DNA of 9,098 nt from Candidatus Hydrogenedentota bacterium (GCA_903922535.1 CAIXUF010000837.1:1-9098), one strand, 5' to 3'; counted from the stretch's first letter, positions 1-7,400 are shown. Program-made: numbers and translations. The notes: generated from the sequence alone by a model not told the origin.

Positions 1-2
1 TC

Positions 3-3000
3 ATTCAGACAGTGAATGTGGTGGACACGACCCCGCCCGTCATCAGTCTCAACGGCCCGTCTTCGGTGAATCTCGAGTGCAGGGCATCCTACGCGGATGC
101 GGGCGCGACCGCGACGGACACCTGCGCCGGGGACCTGACGGCAAGCATTGTCGTGACGAACCCGGTGAACACGGCCGTGCCGGGCGTCTACACCGTGCAC
201 TACAACCTGATGGATCTCTACGCCAACCGTGCCGCGGAGGTTGTGCGGACGGTGACCATTGCCGACACAGGCAAGCCGGTCATCCTGCGAAATGGTCCCG
301 CCTCCATCCAATTGGAGTGCGGCACAGCCTACACGGACGCGGGCGCAACGGCCGACGATGCCTGCGCCGGTGACATTTCAGGTCAAATAGTCACGGTCAA
401 CCCTGTGGACATGTCCGTCGCCGGCACCTATGTCGTCAGCTACAACATCAATGACGGCCACGGCAACAGCGCGGCGCAAGTCACGCGGACGGTGACGGTG
501 ACAGACGTCACGGCACCCGTCATTACCACCTGTGCAACCGAAAGATTCCTGGGGGCGGCGCTGTCCGGCACCGTGCCGGTGCCCGATTTCAGGGCGGACG
601 TGAAGGCGACCGACAACTCCGGCGACACACTTGTTTTGACACAGTCGCCGTTGGCGGGTGTCTCCGTTCCGACGGGCGACTATGCCGTGACCGTGACGGT
701 GGCCGACAACAGCGGCAACGTGGCCGCCTGCGAAACGACGTTTACGGTGTTGGAAGCCTCCATCTTCCGGGTGGATCCGACGGCATGGGGGCCGGAAGAC
801 GGCCTGACTTGGCCGACGGCGTTCCACACGCTGCAGGCGGGCATTGACGCCGCCGCGGATGCCTCCTGGGGTGAGGTGTGGGTCGCCGGCGGTTCGGTGG
901 ATTCACCCTTGGTATACAACGAGGAGCGTACTGCGGCGTGGGGCAACACCCCCGTCACCGGATCGCTGGTGATGAGGAGCGGCGTTGCCTTGTACGGCGG
1001 TTTTGAAGGCTACCGCGGGGGCGCGGGCAGGCAGGAAACCGGCCGCAACGATCGCAACCGCCACCTGAACGTCACCGTCATCGACGGCGGCACGGCCCGC
1101 GGTGGGGACCCCGCCTACCACGTGGTCGTTTTTGGCTCCGATGCGGGGGCCACCACCGGCGCCATTCTTGACGGCTTCACCATAACCGGCGGCAACGCGT
1201 CCGGTGTGGCGGAGGACTACCACACCTGGCGCGGCGGCGCTGTCTACAACTGGCAGTCCGTACCGGTGATCAGCAACTGCATATTCCATGGAAACACCGC
1301 GGCCGTAAGCGGTGGTGCCGTTTCCAATGAGACGAACGGCGGCAACAACGCCGGCGCGCAGTTCATCAACTGCCTGTTCTACGGCAACAGCGCGGGCCGC
1401 GCGGCTGACACCGTGTCGGGACCGATTCGCGGCGGTGGGGCCGTGTTTAACAACATGGCCAGGGCCTCGTTCACCGGTTGCACGATTGCCAACAACGCCG
1501 TGGGTGCCGGGGACTACACACTTTTCGGTGCGCACAGCGGTGGAATGTACAACTGGAATGCCTCGCCGTTCATGGACTCGTCCATTGTCGCACTAAATGT
1601 TGCCGGGAACATGCAGGACGACCAGGAATACCTCAACGGCAAGGCGTGTGTGGTCAATTATTCAGATGCCGGGTATGCCCACCAGGTGTTTTCTCGACGC
1701 AATGGGGATGGCGGCTGGACCGTCACCACCGGCGCGACTCCCACCGGTGCGGGTAACCTCAATGCAGACCCGCTCTTTGTCGATGCGGGTGCCGGCGACT
1801 ATGCGCTACAGTCCGGTTCGCCCTGCGTGGACACGGCCGACCCCGCACTGTCCGGTACCGACCTTGACGGTGTGTCGCGTCCTGTCAACGGGGGAACGGC
1901 TGAAGTGGCGGACATGGGCGCTATCGAACTCAGCAACGGCCCGGTTGTGGTGTGTCTGACGCCGACGGTTGACATCTCGGTGGAAACAAGCATCGCCGAC
2001 CCCGCACAGGTTTATGATACCGTGAACAGCGTCGTTCAAGCGGGTATATTAAGCATCGCGCTGTCTCAGAACTCGTTTGGCTGCGCCAACCTTCCGCTGG
2101 CAGCAGAGGGGGTGACCCTGACGGTTACCGACATTCTCGGTCGAACCGGTTCCTGCACGGCGGACGTCATCGTGACTGAATCTGTCCCGGCGACACCCGT
2201 GGCGAACCCGGTCACAGTGGCGCTGGACGCCGAAGGCCGTTACACACTGACGCAGACCGATGTGAGCCGGATGGGTGGAGATGGAACCGGCAACTGCGCG
2301 TTCGACTGGGCAACCAGCTCAGTTGTTCCGGACACCTTTGACTGCACCCAGGCCGGCAGCGACGTCCCGGTCACGCTTGCCGTTAGGGACACGGCTGGCA
2401 GCGCGTTCAGCGCCCACACGGTGGTGCATGTTCAGGACGTTACAGCCCCGGTCATCACGCTCAGCGGTCCTGCCACCGTCATTCTTGAGTGCGCGGGCGC
2501 CTACACCGAGCTTGGCGCGACGGCGACAGACAACTGCGGGACCACAATGCCCGTGGCGGTGGGCGGTGACACGGTCAATCCGGCGGTGCCCGGCGTCTAC
2601 ACCGTGCGCTATAACGTGAACGACGGCAATGGCAACGCCGCCGCCGAAGCTGTTCGCACCGTCAATGTGGTGGACACGTCCACACCGGCTGTCAACCTGT
2701 TGGGGCCTGCAGTGATGACGGTGGATTGCGGCGGCATATACGCCGATGCGGGCGTGACGGCCAACGACGCGTGTTCGGGCGACCTGGCGGGCCGCGTTAC
2801 AGTTGACAATCCGGTGAACACGGCGGTGCCCGGCACCTATGTCGTGCGCTACAACGTAAACGACGGCCACGGCAACATCGCCGAGGAAATCATCCGGACG
2901 GTCCATGTTACGGACAGCGGATTGCCGGTTATAACCTTGGTGGGCACCCCGGAGGCTGTGGTGGAGTGCGGCGCGTCCTACACGGACGCGGGCGCGACGG

Positions 3001-6000
3001 CCGGCGACGCGTGCGCGGGCGACCTGACGGGCGCGATTCTGTCTGTCAATCCGGTGAACACTTCGGCGCCCGGCACGTACACGGTGAGCTACAACGTAAA
3101 AGACACGGCGGACAACGACGCCGTGGAAGTCACCCGGACGGTCATAGTGTCGGACACGACAGTGCCGGTGATTGGCCTTGTCGGCGAATCGGAGGTCGCC
3201 GTGCAGTGCGGGGGCGAATACATCGAACTGGGCGCGACGGCGTCGGACAACTGCGCCACCGGCCTGGTGGCTACGGTGGGCGGCGACGTGGTCGATGCGA
3301 GGGCGCCCGGAATCTACACGGTCACGTACGGAGTCAATGACGGCAATGGAAACGAAGCCGCCGGACTTGCGCGCACCGTGACCGTCGTGGACACAACGGC
3401 GCCGGTGATTTACCTTGTCGGTCCGGCCGCGGTTGGTGTTGAATACGGCGGCGCGTATGTCGAACTGGGCGCCACGGCGTCGGACAACTGCGCGAACGGC
3501 CTTGTCGTCACGGTGGGCGGCGATGTGGTGGACACGGCGGTGCCGGGCACCTACGCGATCACCTACAACGTCAATGACGGAAACGGCAACAGCGCGGCCG
3601 AGGTCACGCGGACGGTGACGGTGCTTGACACCAGACTGCCCCACTTCACAACCTTGCCATCCGACAGGGTCATTGACGCCGACGTCTCCTGCATGGCGGT
3701 TGTGCCTGACTTTACTGCGGGTGTCAGCGCAGAAGAAAGCCCCGGCGGACTGGTGATCCTGAGCCAGTCCCCGGCGGCGGGTGCCGTAGTCAGCAAGGGC
3801 GACACGCTCGTGACCGTGACGGCGCTCGATGCCGCGGGAAACACTGCCCACGTTATGGCGACACTGACCGTGCGCGACACGGTGTCCCCGAGCTTCACTG
3901 TTGCGCCATCTGGCAAGACAGTTGACGCAGACGCCTCTGGCCAGGCACTTGTGCCTGACTTCACGGTGGGCGTTGTGGCTGTGGACACGTGCGGCGGCGT
4001 GGTGATGTTGGGCCAGTCCCTGGCGGGGGGCACCTCTGTGGGCAAGGGCGTGACAAGTGTGACTGTCACGGCAACGGATGCCGCGGGCAATACGACCGAC
4101 AGCGACGTGACGCTGACGGTGGTTGACGTTACAGGACCCGTCTTCATTGCGGCGCCCGTGCCGCAGACAGTTGACGCGGACGCCTCCTGCGCCGCGGTTG
4201 TGCCCGACTTCACGCTGGGTGCGGTGGCGGTGGACGCCGGTGGCGGCCCTGTAACCCTAAGCCAGTCCCCGGCGGTCGGCACGCCGGTGGCAAAGGGCGT
4301 GACGGACGTGACGGTCACGGCGACGGATGCCGAAGGCAATACGACAGACAGCGCGGTGACGTTTACCGTGCTTGACGTTACAGACCCCGTGTTCTTCGTT
4401 CCGGCTCCCGAGTTGACGCTCATTGCCGGCGAAACCTGTTCAGCCTTTGTGCCGGACTTCACACTGTTTGCGGATGCGTGGGACACCTGCCGTGGTCATG
4501 TGATGCTTGCCCAGTCTCCGGCGAAGAACACGCCTGTCGGAAAGGGCGTGACGACCGTGATCGTGACAGGAACGGACGGTGCGGGCAACACGACCGAAAG
4601 CGTGGGGACGTTGACGGTGCTTGACATGACAGCGCCGGGCTTCACGACGCCACCGGCGGACAAGACGGTGGACGCGGGCGCTTCATGCGCGGCGCTTGTC
4701 CCCGACTTCACCGCGGGCGTGGTTGCTGCGGACGCATGCGGCGGCGCAGTGACGCTGAGCCAGTCTCCGGCGGCGGATGCCTTTGCAGGCAAGGGCGATA
4801 CGCCTGTAACCGTGACGGCAATCGACGCCGAGGGCAACAGTGCCGGCGTAACGGTGACGCTGACGGTGCTTGACATTACGCCGCCAGACTTCACGGTGCC
4901 GCCGTCCAACAAGGCCGTTGATGCGGGCGCCTCATGCGCGGCGCTTGTTCCCGACTTCACGGCGGGCGTGGTTGCTGCGGACACATGCGGCGGCGCAGTG
5001 ACGCTGAGCCAGTTCCCGGCGGCGGACACCGTCGTCGATGCCAAGAGCGCACACAGCGTGACTGTTATGGCGACTGACGCGGCAGGGAACAGCAGTGAAC
5101 GGGAGGTTCTGCTGACGGTGTTTGACAAGACTGAACCAGTCTTCACCAGCGCGCCGGTGGCACAGACCATCGACGCGGGCATCTTGTGCACAGTGCCTGT
5201 GCCCGACTTTACTGAGGGTGTAGAGGCGGTGGACGGTTGCGGTGGTTTGGTGGTGCTGCGCCAGAACCCGGCGAAGGACACCCCCGTCGGCAGGGGCGTG
5301 ACTGATGTGACTGTGACAGCGACCGATGCTGCGGGCAATTTCACCGCCGTTACGGTTGTGTTGGACGTGATTGACACGACCCCTCCTGTCATAACCAGTG
5401 CGCCCACGGCGCAGACCGTTGATGTCGATGCATCCTGCATGGCGCCTGTGCCCGACTTTACGCCGCTCATTGAGGCGGCGGACGGCTGCGATGGTCCCAT
5501 GGTGTTTAGCCAATTGCCCGTGGCGGGCACCTTTGTTGCAAACAGGAGCGGGGCGCTGGTGACCTTGACGGCGACCGACGCCTCGGGCAACAGCGCCGAC
5601 GTCACGGTTGCGTTGACCGTGGCTGACACGACCGCTCCGGTCTTCACCAACGCGCCGGTGGCGCAGACCATAAACGCCGCCGCCCCATGTCTGGCGCTTG
5701 TGCCCGACTTTACGGCGGGGGTCAGCGCGGAAGACGGCTGCGGTGGTCTGGTGACCTTGAGGCAGTCTCCGGGAGCGGATGCCACCGTCGGCACTGGGGA
5801 CACGCCTGTGACTGTGACGGCGACAGACGCTTCCGGCAACAGCACCGAAGAGACGGTGATGCTGACCGTGCTTGCCACGTTTGGAAACACCAACCCGCTG
5901 TTGGCGCAAACCGTTGACGCCGATGCCTCGTGCGTGGCGCTTGTGCCTGACTTCACAGTGAACGCCTGCAGCGGGAACCTGGTATTCAGTCAGATCCCGG

Positions 6001-7115
6001 CAAAGGACACCCCCATCGGCATCGGCGAAACGTCCGTGACCGTGACTGCGAGAGACGCAGAGGGCAACACAACGGAAAGTGCCGCGGTGCTTACGGTGGT
6101 TGACGCTCTGCCGCCGGGCTTCACGACCCCACCGTCTGACAAGACCGTTGACGCTGACACCTCCTGCATGGCGCTTGTGCCCGACTTCACGGTGGGCGTC
6201 AGCGCAGAAGACGGTTGCGGTGGTCTGGTGACGCTGGGCCAGTCCCCGGCCGCAGGCACCTCTGTCGGCAGGGGGGGCACGTCTGTGACTGTGACGGCGA
6301 CAGACGCCGCGGGGAACAGCGTCGATGCCGCGGTGATGCTCACCGTGTTGCCGGGTCTCTGCGAAGTGCTGGTTCCCAATTTGCTGGGCATGGAGCAGAC
6401 AGCTGCGGAGGTCGTCGTGCGGACCGCCGACCTGACCGAAGGTGTGGTCACGGCGGAGTGCAGCAATACGGTTGATGCGGGAAATGTCATTGCCCAGAAC
6501 CCGGCGGCGGGAGTTGGTGTTGCACCTGGAACAACGGTGGATCTTGTGGTGTCGAAAGGCCCGGTCCCGGTAAGCGCGCCCAATGTGGTTGGCATGGCGC
6601 AGGCCGCTGCGCAGGACGCCCTGTCGGGCGTGAATCTCATCATCGGCGCCGTTGCGCAACATTGCAGCGATTCCGTTGCCGCAGGGTTTGTCATCAGCCA
6701 GAAACCTGGGGCGGGAGAGAAGGTGACATCTGACAGTGAGGTGGCCCTGACCGTGTCGACCGGCCCGTGTGTTGTCGAAGGTGAAAGCGGGAGTGGGAAC
6801 ATTCCGCCGACCGGGACGGAATTGCGTGACCTGCTCATGTCAACCTTTGATGTTGTGGACAGCAACGGTGACAGTCTGATCAGTTACACCGAGGCGCTGG
6901 CTGCCCTGCCGGGCCTGTCGGAAACGGCGTTCAACGCGGTGGACACGGATGGCAACGGCCGGATCAGCGACACAGAGGCGGGACTGGATGAAGGCGGCGG
7001 CTGCACAGGATGCCGGGGTGGAAAGAGTGCCTTCCCTCTCGATAAGATGAAGAAGGTGGTTGGAGACCTATTCTTGGCCGCGTTGGGTCTTGGAGCTATT
7101 CTTAGAGCAGTTTAG
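3..7115 (+). CDS. Giant surface-anchored repeat protein (DUF5011-like/HYR Ig repeats, beta-helix, PASTA, EF-hand, C-terminal sorting-like tail), 5' partial
   Basis: The frame is open from the window edge. The bases before the first possible start (GTG at 12) still read as repeat sequence (IQTVNVVDTTPPVI), so the true start and any signal peptide lie upstream; residue numbers here count from that GTG. Order: DUF5011-like repeats 5-84 and 85-164; HYR-like 165-249; right-handed beta-helix 250-640; HYR-like linker 641-808; five DUF5011-like repeats 809-1205; eleven HYR repeats 1206-2114; PASTA about 2117-2253; EF-hand loops 2283-2294 and 2311-2322; Gly/Cys tail and hydrophobic segment 2328-2367. 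Nothing catalytic is visible. By family knowledge such Ig arrays form extended extracellular stalks. I infer a cell-surface adhesin or structural rod anchored at its C-terminus. It ends in TAG and is convergent with the remnants to the right. Very confident it is a real gene; function uncertain. Confidence 0.95.
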   Translation: MQTVNVVDTTPPVISLNGPSSVNLECRASYADAGATATDTCAGDLTASIVVTNPVNTAVPGVYTVHYNLMDLYANRAAEVVRTVTIADTGKPVILRNGPASIQLECGTAYTDAGATADDACAGDISGQIVTVNPVDMSVAGTYVVSYNINDGHGNSAAQVTRTVTVTDVTAPVITTCATERFLGAALSGTVPVPDFRADVKATDNSGDTLVLTQSPLAGVSVPTGDYAVTVTVADNSGNVAACETTFTVLEASIFRVDPTAWGPEDGLTWPTAFHTLQAGIDAAADASWGEVWVAGGSVDSPLVYNEERTAAWGNTPVTGSLVMRSGVALYGGFEGYRGGAGRQETGRNDRNRHLNVTVIDGGTARGGDPAYHVVVFGSDAGATTGAILDGFTITGGNASGVAEDYHTWRGGAVYNWQSVPVISNCIFHGNTAAVSGGAVSNETNGGNNAGAQFINCLFYGNSAGRAADTVSGPIRGGGAVFNNMARASFTGCTIANNAVGAGDYTLFGAHSGGMYNWNASPFMDSSIVALNVAGNMQDDQEYLNGKACVVNYSDAGYAHQVFSRRNGDGGWTVTTGATPTGAGNLNADPLFVDAGAGDYALQSGSPCVDTADPALSGTDLDGVSRPVNGGTAEVADMGAIELSNGPVVVCLTPTVDISVETSIADPAQVYDTVNSVVQAGILSIALSQNSFGCANLPLAAEGVTLTVTDILGRTGSCTADVIVTESVPATPVANPVTVALDAEGRYTLTQTDVSRMGGDGTGNCAFDWATSSVVPDTFDCTQAGSDVPVTLAVRDTAGSAFSAHTVVHVQDVTAPVITLSGPATVILECAGAYTELGATATDNCGTTMPVAVGGDTVNPAVPGVYTVRYNVNDGNGNAAAEAVRTVNVVDTSTPAVNLLGPAVMTVDCGGIYADAGVTANDACSGDLAGRVTVDNPVNTAVPGTYVVRYNVNDGHGNIAEEIIRTVHVTDSGLPVITLVGTPEAVVECGASYTDAGATAGDACAGDLTGAILSVNPVNTSAPGTYTVSYNVKDTADNDAVEVTRTVIVSDTTVPVIGLVGESEVAVQCGGEYIELGATASDNCATGLVATVGGDVVDARAPGIYTVTYGVNDGNGNEAAGLARTVTVVDTTAPVIYLVGPAAVGVEYGGAYVELGATASDNCANGLVVTVGGDVVDTAVPGTYAITYNVNDGNGNSAAEVTRTVTVLDTRLPHFTTLPSDRVIDADVSCMAVVPDFTAGVSAEESPGGLVILSQSPAAGAVVSKGDTLVTVTALDAAGNTAHVMATLTVRDTVSPSFTVAPSGKTVDADASGQALVPDFTVGVVAVDTCGGVVMLGQSLAGGTSVGKGVTSVTVTATDAAGNTTDSDVTLTVVDVTGPVFIAAPVPQTVDADASCAAVVPDFTLGAVAVDAGGGPVTLSQSPAVGTPVAKGVTDVTVTATDAEGNTTDSAVTFTVLDVTDPVFFVPAPELTLIAGETCSAFVPDFTLFADAWDTCRGHVMLAQSPAKNTPVGKGVTTVIVTGTDGAGNTTESVGTLTVLDMTAPGFTTPPADKTVDAGASCAALVPDFTAGVVAADACGGAVTLSQSPAADAFAGKGDTPVTVTAIDAEGNSAGVTVTLTVLDITPPDFTVPPSNKAVDAGASCAALVPDFTAGVVAADTCGGAVTLSQFPAADTVVDAKSAHSVTVMATDAAGNSSEREVLLTVFDKTEPVFTSAPVAQTIDAGILCTVPVPDFTEGVEAVDGCGGLVVLRQNPAKDTPVGRGVTDVTVTATDAAGNFTAVTVVLDVIDTTPPVITSAPTAQTVDVDASCMAPVPDFTPLIEAADGCDGPMVFSQLPVAGTFVANRSGALVTLTATDASGNSADVTVALTVADTTAPVFTNAPVAQTINAAAPCLALVPDFTAGVSAEDGCGGLVTLRQSPGADATVGTGDTPVTVTATDASGNSTEETVMLTVLATFGNTNPLLAQTVDADASCVALVPDFTVNACSGNLVFSQIPAKDTPIGIGETSVTVTARDAEGNTTESAAVLTVVDALPPGFTTPPSDKTVDADTSCMALVPDFTVGVSAEDGCGGLVTLGQSPAAGTSVGRGGTSVTVTATDAAGNSVDAAVMLTVLPGLCEVLVPNLLGMEQTAAEVVVRTADLTEGVVTAECSNTVDAGNVIAQNPAAGVGVAPGTTVDLVVSKGPVPVSAPNVVGMAQAAAQDALSGVNLIIGAVAQHCSDSVAAGFVISQKPGAGEKVTSDSEVALTVSTGPCVVEGESGSGNIPPTGTELRDLLMSTFDVVDSNGDSLISYTEALAALPGLSETAFNAVDTDGNGRISDTEAGLDEGGGCTGCRGGKSAFPLDKMKKVVGDLFLAALGLGAILRAV
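24..503 (+). repeat. Two DUF5011-like Ig repeats (N-terminal pair)
   Basis: Each repeat is 80 residues. It opens with D-T-x-x-P-V-I, runs through an E-C-x-x-x-Y-x-D-A-G-A-T-A motif and a D-x-C-A-G-D motif, then V-P-G-x-Y-x-V-x-Y-N and a closing R-T-V-T. This is the pattern of the bacterial Ig-like DUF5011 / Cry22-type domain. Each copy has two cysteines (at LEC and DxC) that could pair within the domain. The sequence before position 24 is the end of another copy, so the array continues to the left of the window. Confidence 0.85.
504..758 (+). other. Single HYR-like domain ahead of the beta-helix
   Basis: Residues 165-249 begin DVTAPVI, continue through VPVPDFRADVKATDNSGD, and end with a D-N-S-G-N-V-A-A-C motif and TFTVLEA. 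This is the hyalin repeat (HYR) layout, as in the eleven-copy array further on, but this copy is separated from that array by over 950 residues. It caps the first stalk segment directly before the beta-helix. Confidence 0.75.
759..1931 (+). other. Right-handed parallel beta-helix domain (pectate-lyase-like fold, choice-of-anchor Q type)
   Basis: Residues 250-640 open with FRVDPTAWGPEDGLTWPTAF and LQAGIDAA, the usual entry to secreted beta-helix domains. They carry repeated GGAVYN / GGAVSN / GGAVFN / GGMYN rungs with N-C-x-F-x-G-N and C-x-I-x-N-N turns. They end with NADPLFVDAGAGDYAL, GSPCVDTADP, TDLDGVSRP and ADMGAIEL, typical of the C-terminal end of choice-of-anchor Q / polymorphic-membrane-protein-like helices. 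I see no convincing lyase active site, so carbohydrate or surface binding is as likely as catalysis. It sits as an island between two Ig-like stalk segments and is the best candidate for the functional head of this part of the protein. Confidence 0.85.
1932..2435 (+). other. Degenerate HYR-like linker region
   Basis: Residues 641-808 hold two Ig-like segments without the neat repeat signatures. The first is about 641-722 and contains a VTLTVTDILGRTGSCTADV strand pattern. The second is about 723-808 and contains ANPVTVALDAEGRYTLTQTD and VPVTLAVRDTAGSAFSAHTV. The second resembles the 'dietary' HYR-related segments seen in large environmental adhesins. Five cysteines are scattered through the region. 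It probably continues the beta-sandwich stalk, but no family can be named with certainty. Confidence 0.5.
2436..3626 (+). repeat. Five tandem DUF5011-like Ig repeats
   Basis: Repeats start at residues 809, 888, 968, 1048 and 1127 and are each 79-80 residues. All share the D-x-x-x-P opening, an E-L-G-A-T-A or D-A-G-A/V-T-A motif, P-G-x-Y-x-V/I-x-Y-x-V-x-D and R-T-V. The two cysteines per domain are kept except in the last copy, where the first reads VEYGG instead of the usual V-E/Q-C-G-G. Copies four and five are close at DNA level (for example GAACTGGGCG, CACGGCGTCGGACAACTGCG or close variants), pointing to relatively recent duplication. Confidence 0.9.
3627..6353 (+). repeat. Eleven tandem HYR (hyalin) repeats
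   Basis: Residues 1206-2114 are eleven copies of about 83 residues (about 249 bases). Consensus: D-x-x-x-P-x-F, then P-x-x-x-T-V-D-A-D-A-S-C, VPDFT, V-x-A-x-D-x-C-G-G, L-x-Q-S-P, V-x-K/R-G, VTVTATDAAGN and L-T-V. Most copies have two cysteines, probably one disulfide each. The first three copies each lack one of the pair. The tenth copy is shorter (VNACSGN replaces the longer VxAxDxCGG loop). Copies five and six share a 96-base block differing at six positions by hand alignment. By family knowledge HYR domains are extracellular Ig-like modules used in adhesion. Confidence 0.92.
6360..6770 (+). other. Two PASTA domains
   Basis: Residues about 2117-2186 and 2187-2253 each show the PASTA layout: V-P-N-L/V-x-G-M, an A-A helix, a central turn, then V-I-A/S-Q-x-P-x-A-G and T/S-x-V-x-L-x-V-S-x-G-P. 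Each carries a single mid-domain cysteine (ECSNTV and HCSDSV) at equivalent positions. PASTA domains are best known from penicillin-binding proteins and PASTA kinases, where they lie outside the membrane and can contact peptidoglycan. Here they sit just before the anchor, so they may hold the base of the rod against the wall; that is inference. Confidence 0.85.
6858..6977 (+). other. EF-hand calcium-binding pair
   Basis: Two canonical twelve-residue loops, DSNGDSLISYTE (residues 2283-2294) and DTDGNGRISDTE (2311-2322). Both have acidic or amide ligands at 1, 3 and 5, isoleucine at 8 and glutamate at 12. The spacing and the flanking helices (LRDLLMSTFDVV before loop 1, LSETAFNAV before loop 2) fit a paired EF-hand. 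It lies between PASTA and the C-terminal tail, so calcium could stiffen the membrane-proximal neck. A dockerin is less likely because the second half lacks dockerin helix signatures. Confidence 0.85.
6993..7112 (+). other. C-terminal sorting-like tail (Gly/Cys motif, hydrophobic segment, basic residue)
   Basis: The last 40 residues begin GGGCTGCRGGK, continue with a short amphipathic stretch (SAFPLDKMKK), then a hydrophobic segment VVGDLFLAALGLGAIL, and end RAV. A short signature motif, a membrane segment and a basic end is the three-part plan of CTERM sorting signals (exosortase, rhombosortase, MYXO-CTERM and similar). The motif does not match LPXTG or PEP-CTERM. The paired cysteines suggest cleavage or lipid attachment there. 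The hydrophobic segment is short (about 16 residues) and only one arginine follows, so a plain membrane anchor is an alternative. Confidence 0.6.
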
Positions 7116-7305
7116 TGCCTTGTCCTCGGGCATGTGTATGGAACAACAAGAAGAGGCGCTTGCGAAATTGTGGTTCCCGAGAATTCGTCCTTATTGCTGT
7201 GCAAGGACTTACAGTTGTCTCGTTTGTTGAATTCGTCAGGTCTCTGGTCGTATAGACTGTTGGAGCCCGCCGACTGTGCGTGTGCGATGGTCCGATCCCC
7301 GTGCC

Positions 7306-7350
7306 CGGCCAAAATCGTACGGTCACTTTACGGTACACTTGGCCGTTTTT
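7306..7350 (+). terminator. Intrinsic terminator for the giant gene
   Basis: CGGCCAA (7306-7312) pairs with TTGGCCG (7339-7345), followed at once by TTTTT (7346-7350). Inside the loop GTAC (7317-7320) can pair with GTAC (7333-7336), extending the stem. It lies about 190 bases after the TAG of the giant gene. No gene is visible in 7116-7305, which I read as 3' untranslated sequence. GTGCCC at 7301 and GGGCAC at 7351 add an outer six-pair stem around the whole element. Confidence 0.6.
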
Positions 7351-7357
7351 GGGCACG

Positions 7358-7390
7358 AAAAAAGGACCTACGGGTTTCCGTAAGTCCTTT
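7358..7390 (-). terminator. Intrinsic terminator downstream of the tRNA fragment
   Basis: Read on the minus strand, GGACTTACGG, loop AAAC and CCGTAGGTCC form a ten-pair stem with one G-U wobble, followed by six T residues (the A run at 7358-7363); a flanking AAA can add pairs. It begins about ten bases after the CCA end of the tRNA fragment, the usual place for a tRNA terminator. The wobble pairs only in the minus-strand RNA and the T run is only on that strand, so it belongs to the tRNA side, not the giant gene. Confidence 0.8.
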
Positions 7391-7400
7391 GATTTCAATA

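Noticed and set aside
2319..6865. Very long open frames on the minus strand inside the giant gene (up to 576 codons).
   Set aside because: They are antisense shadows of GC-rich, low-complexity repeat DNA. The proteins are rich in R/H or S/T/A without recognisable domains, while the plus frame has clear domain repeats throughout.
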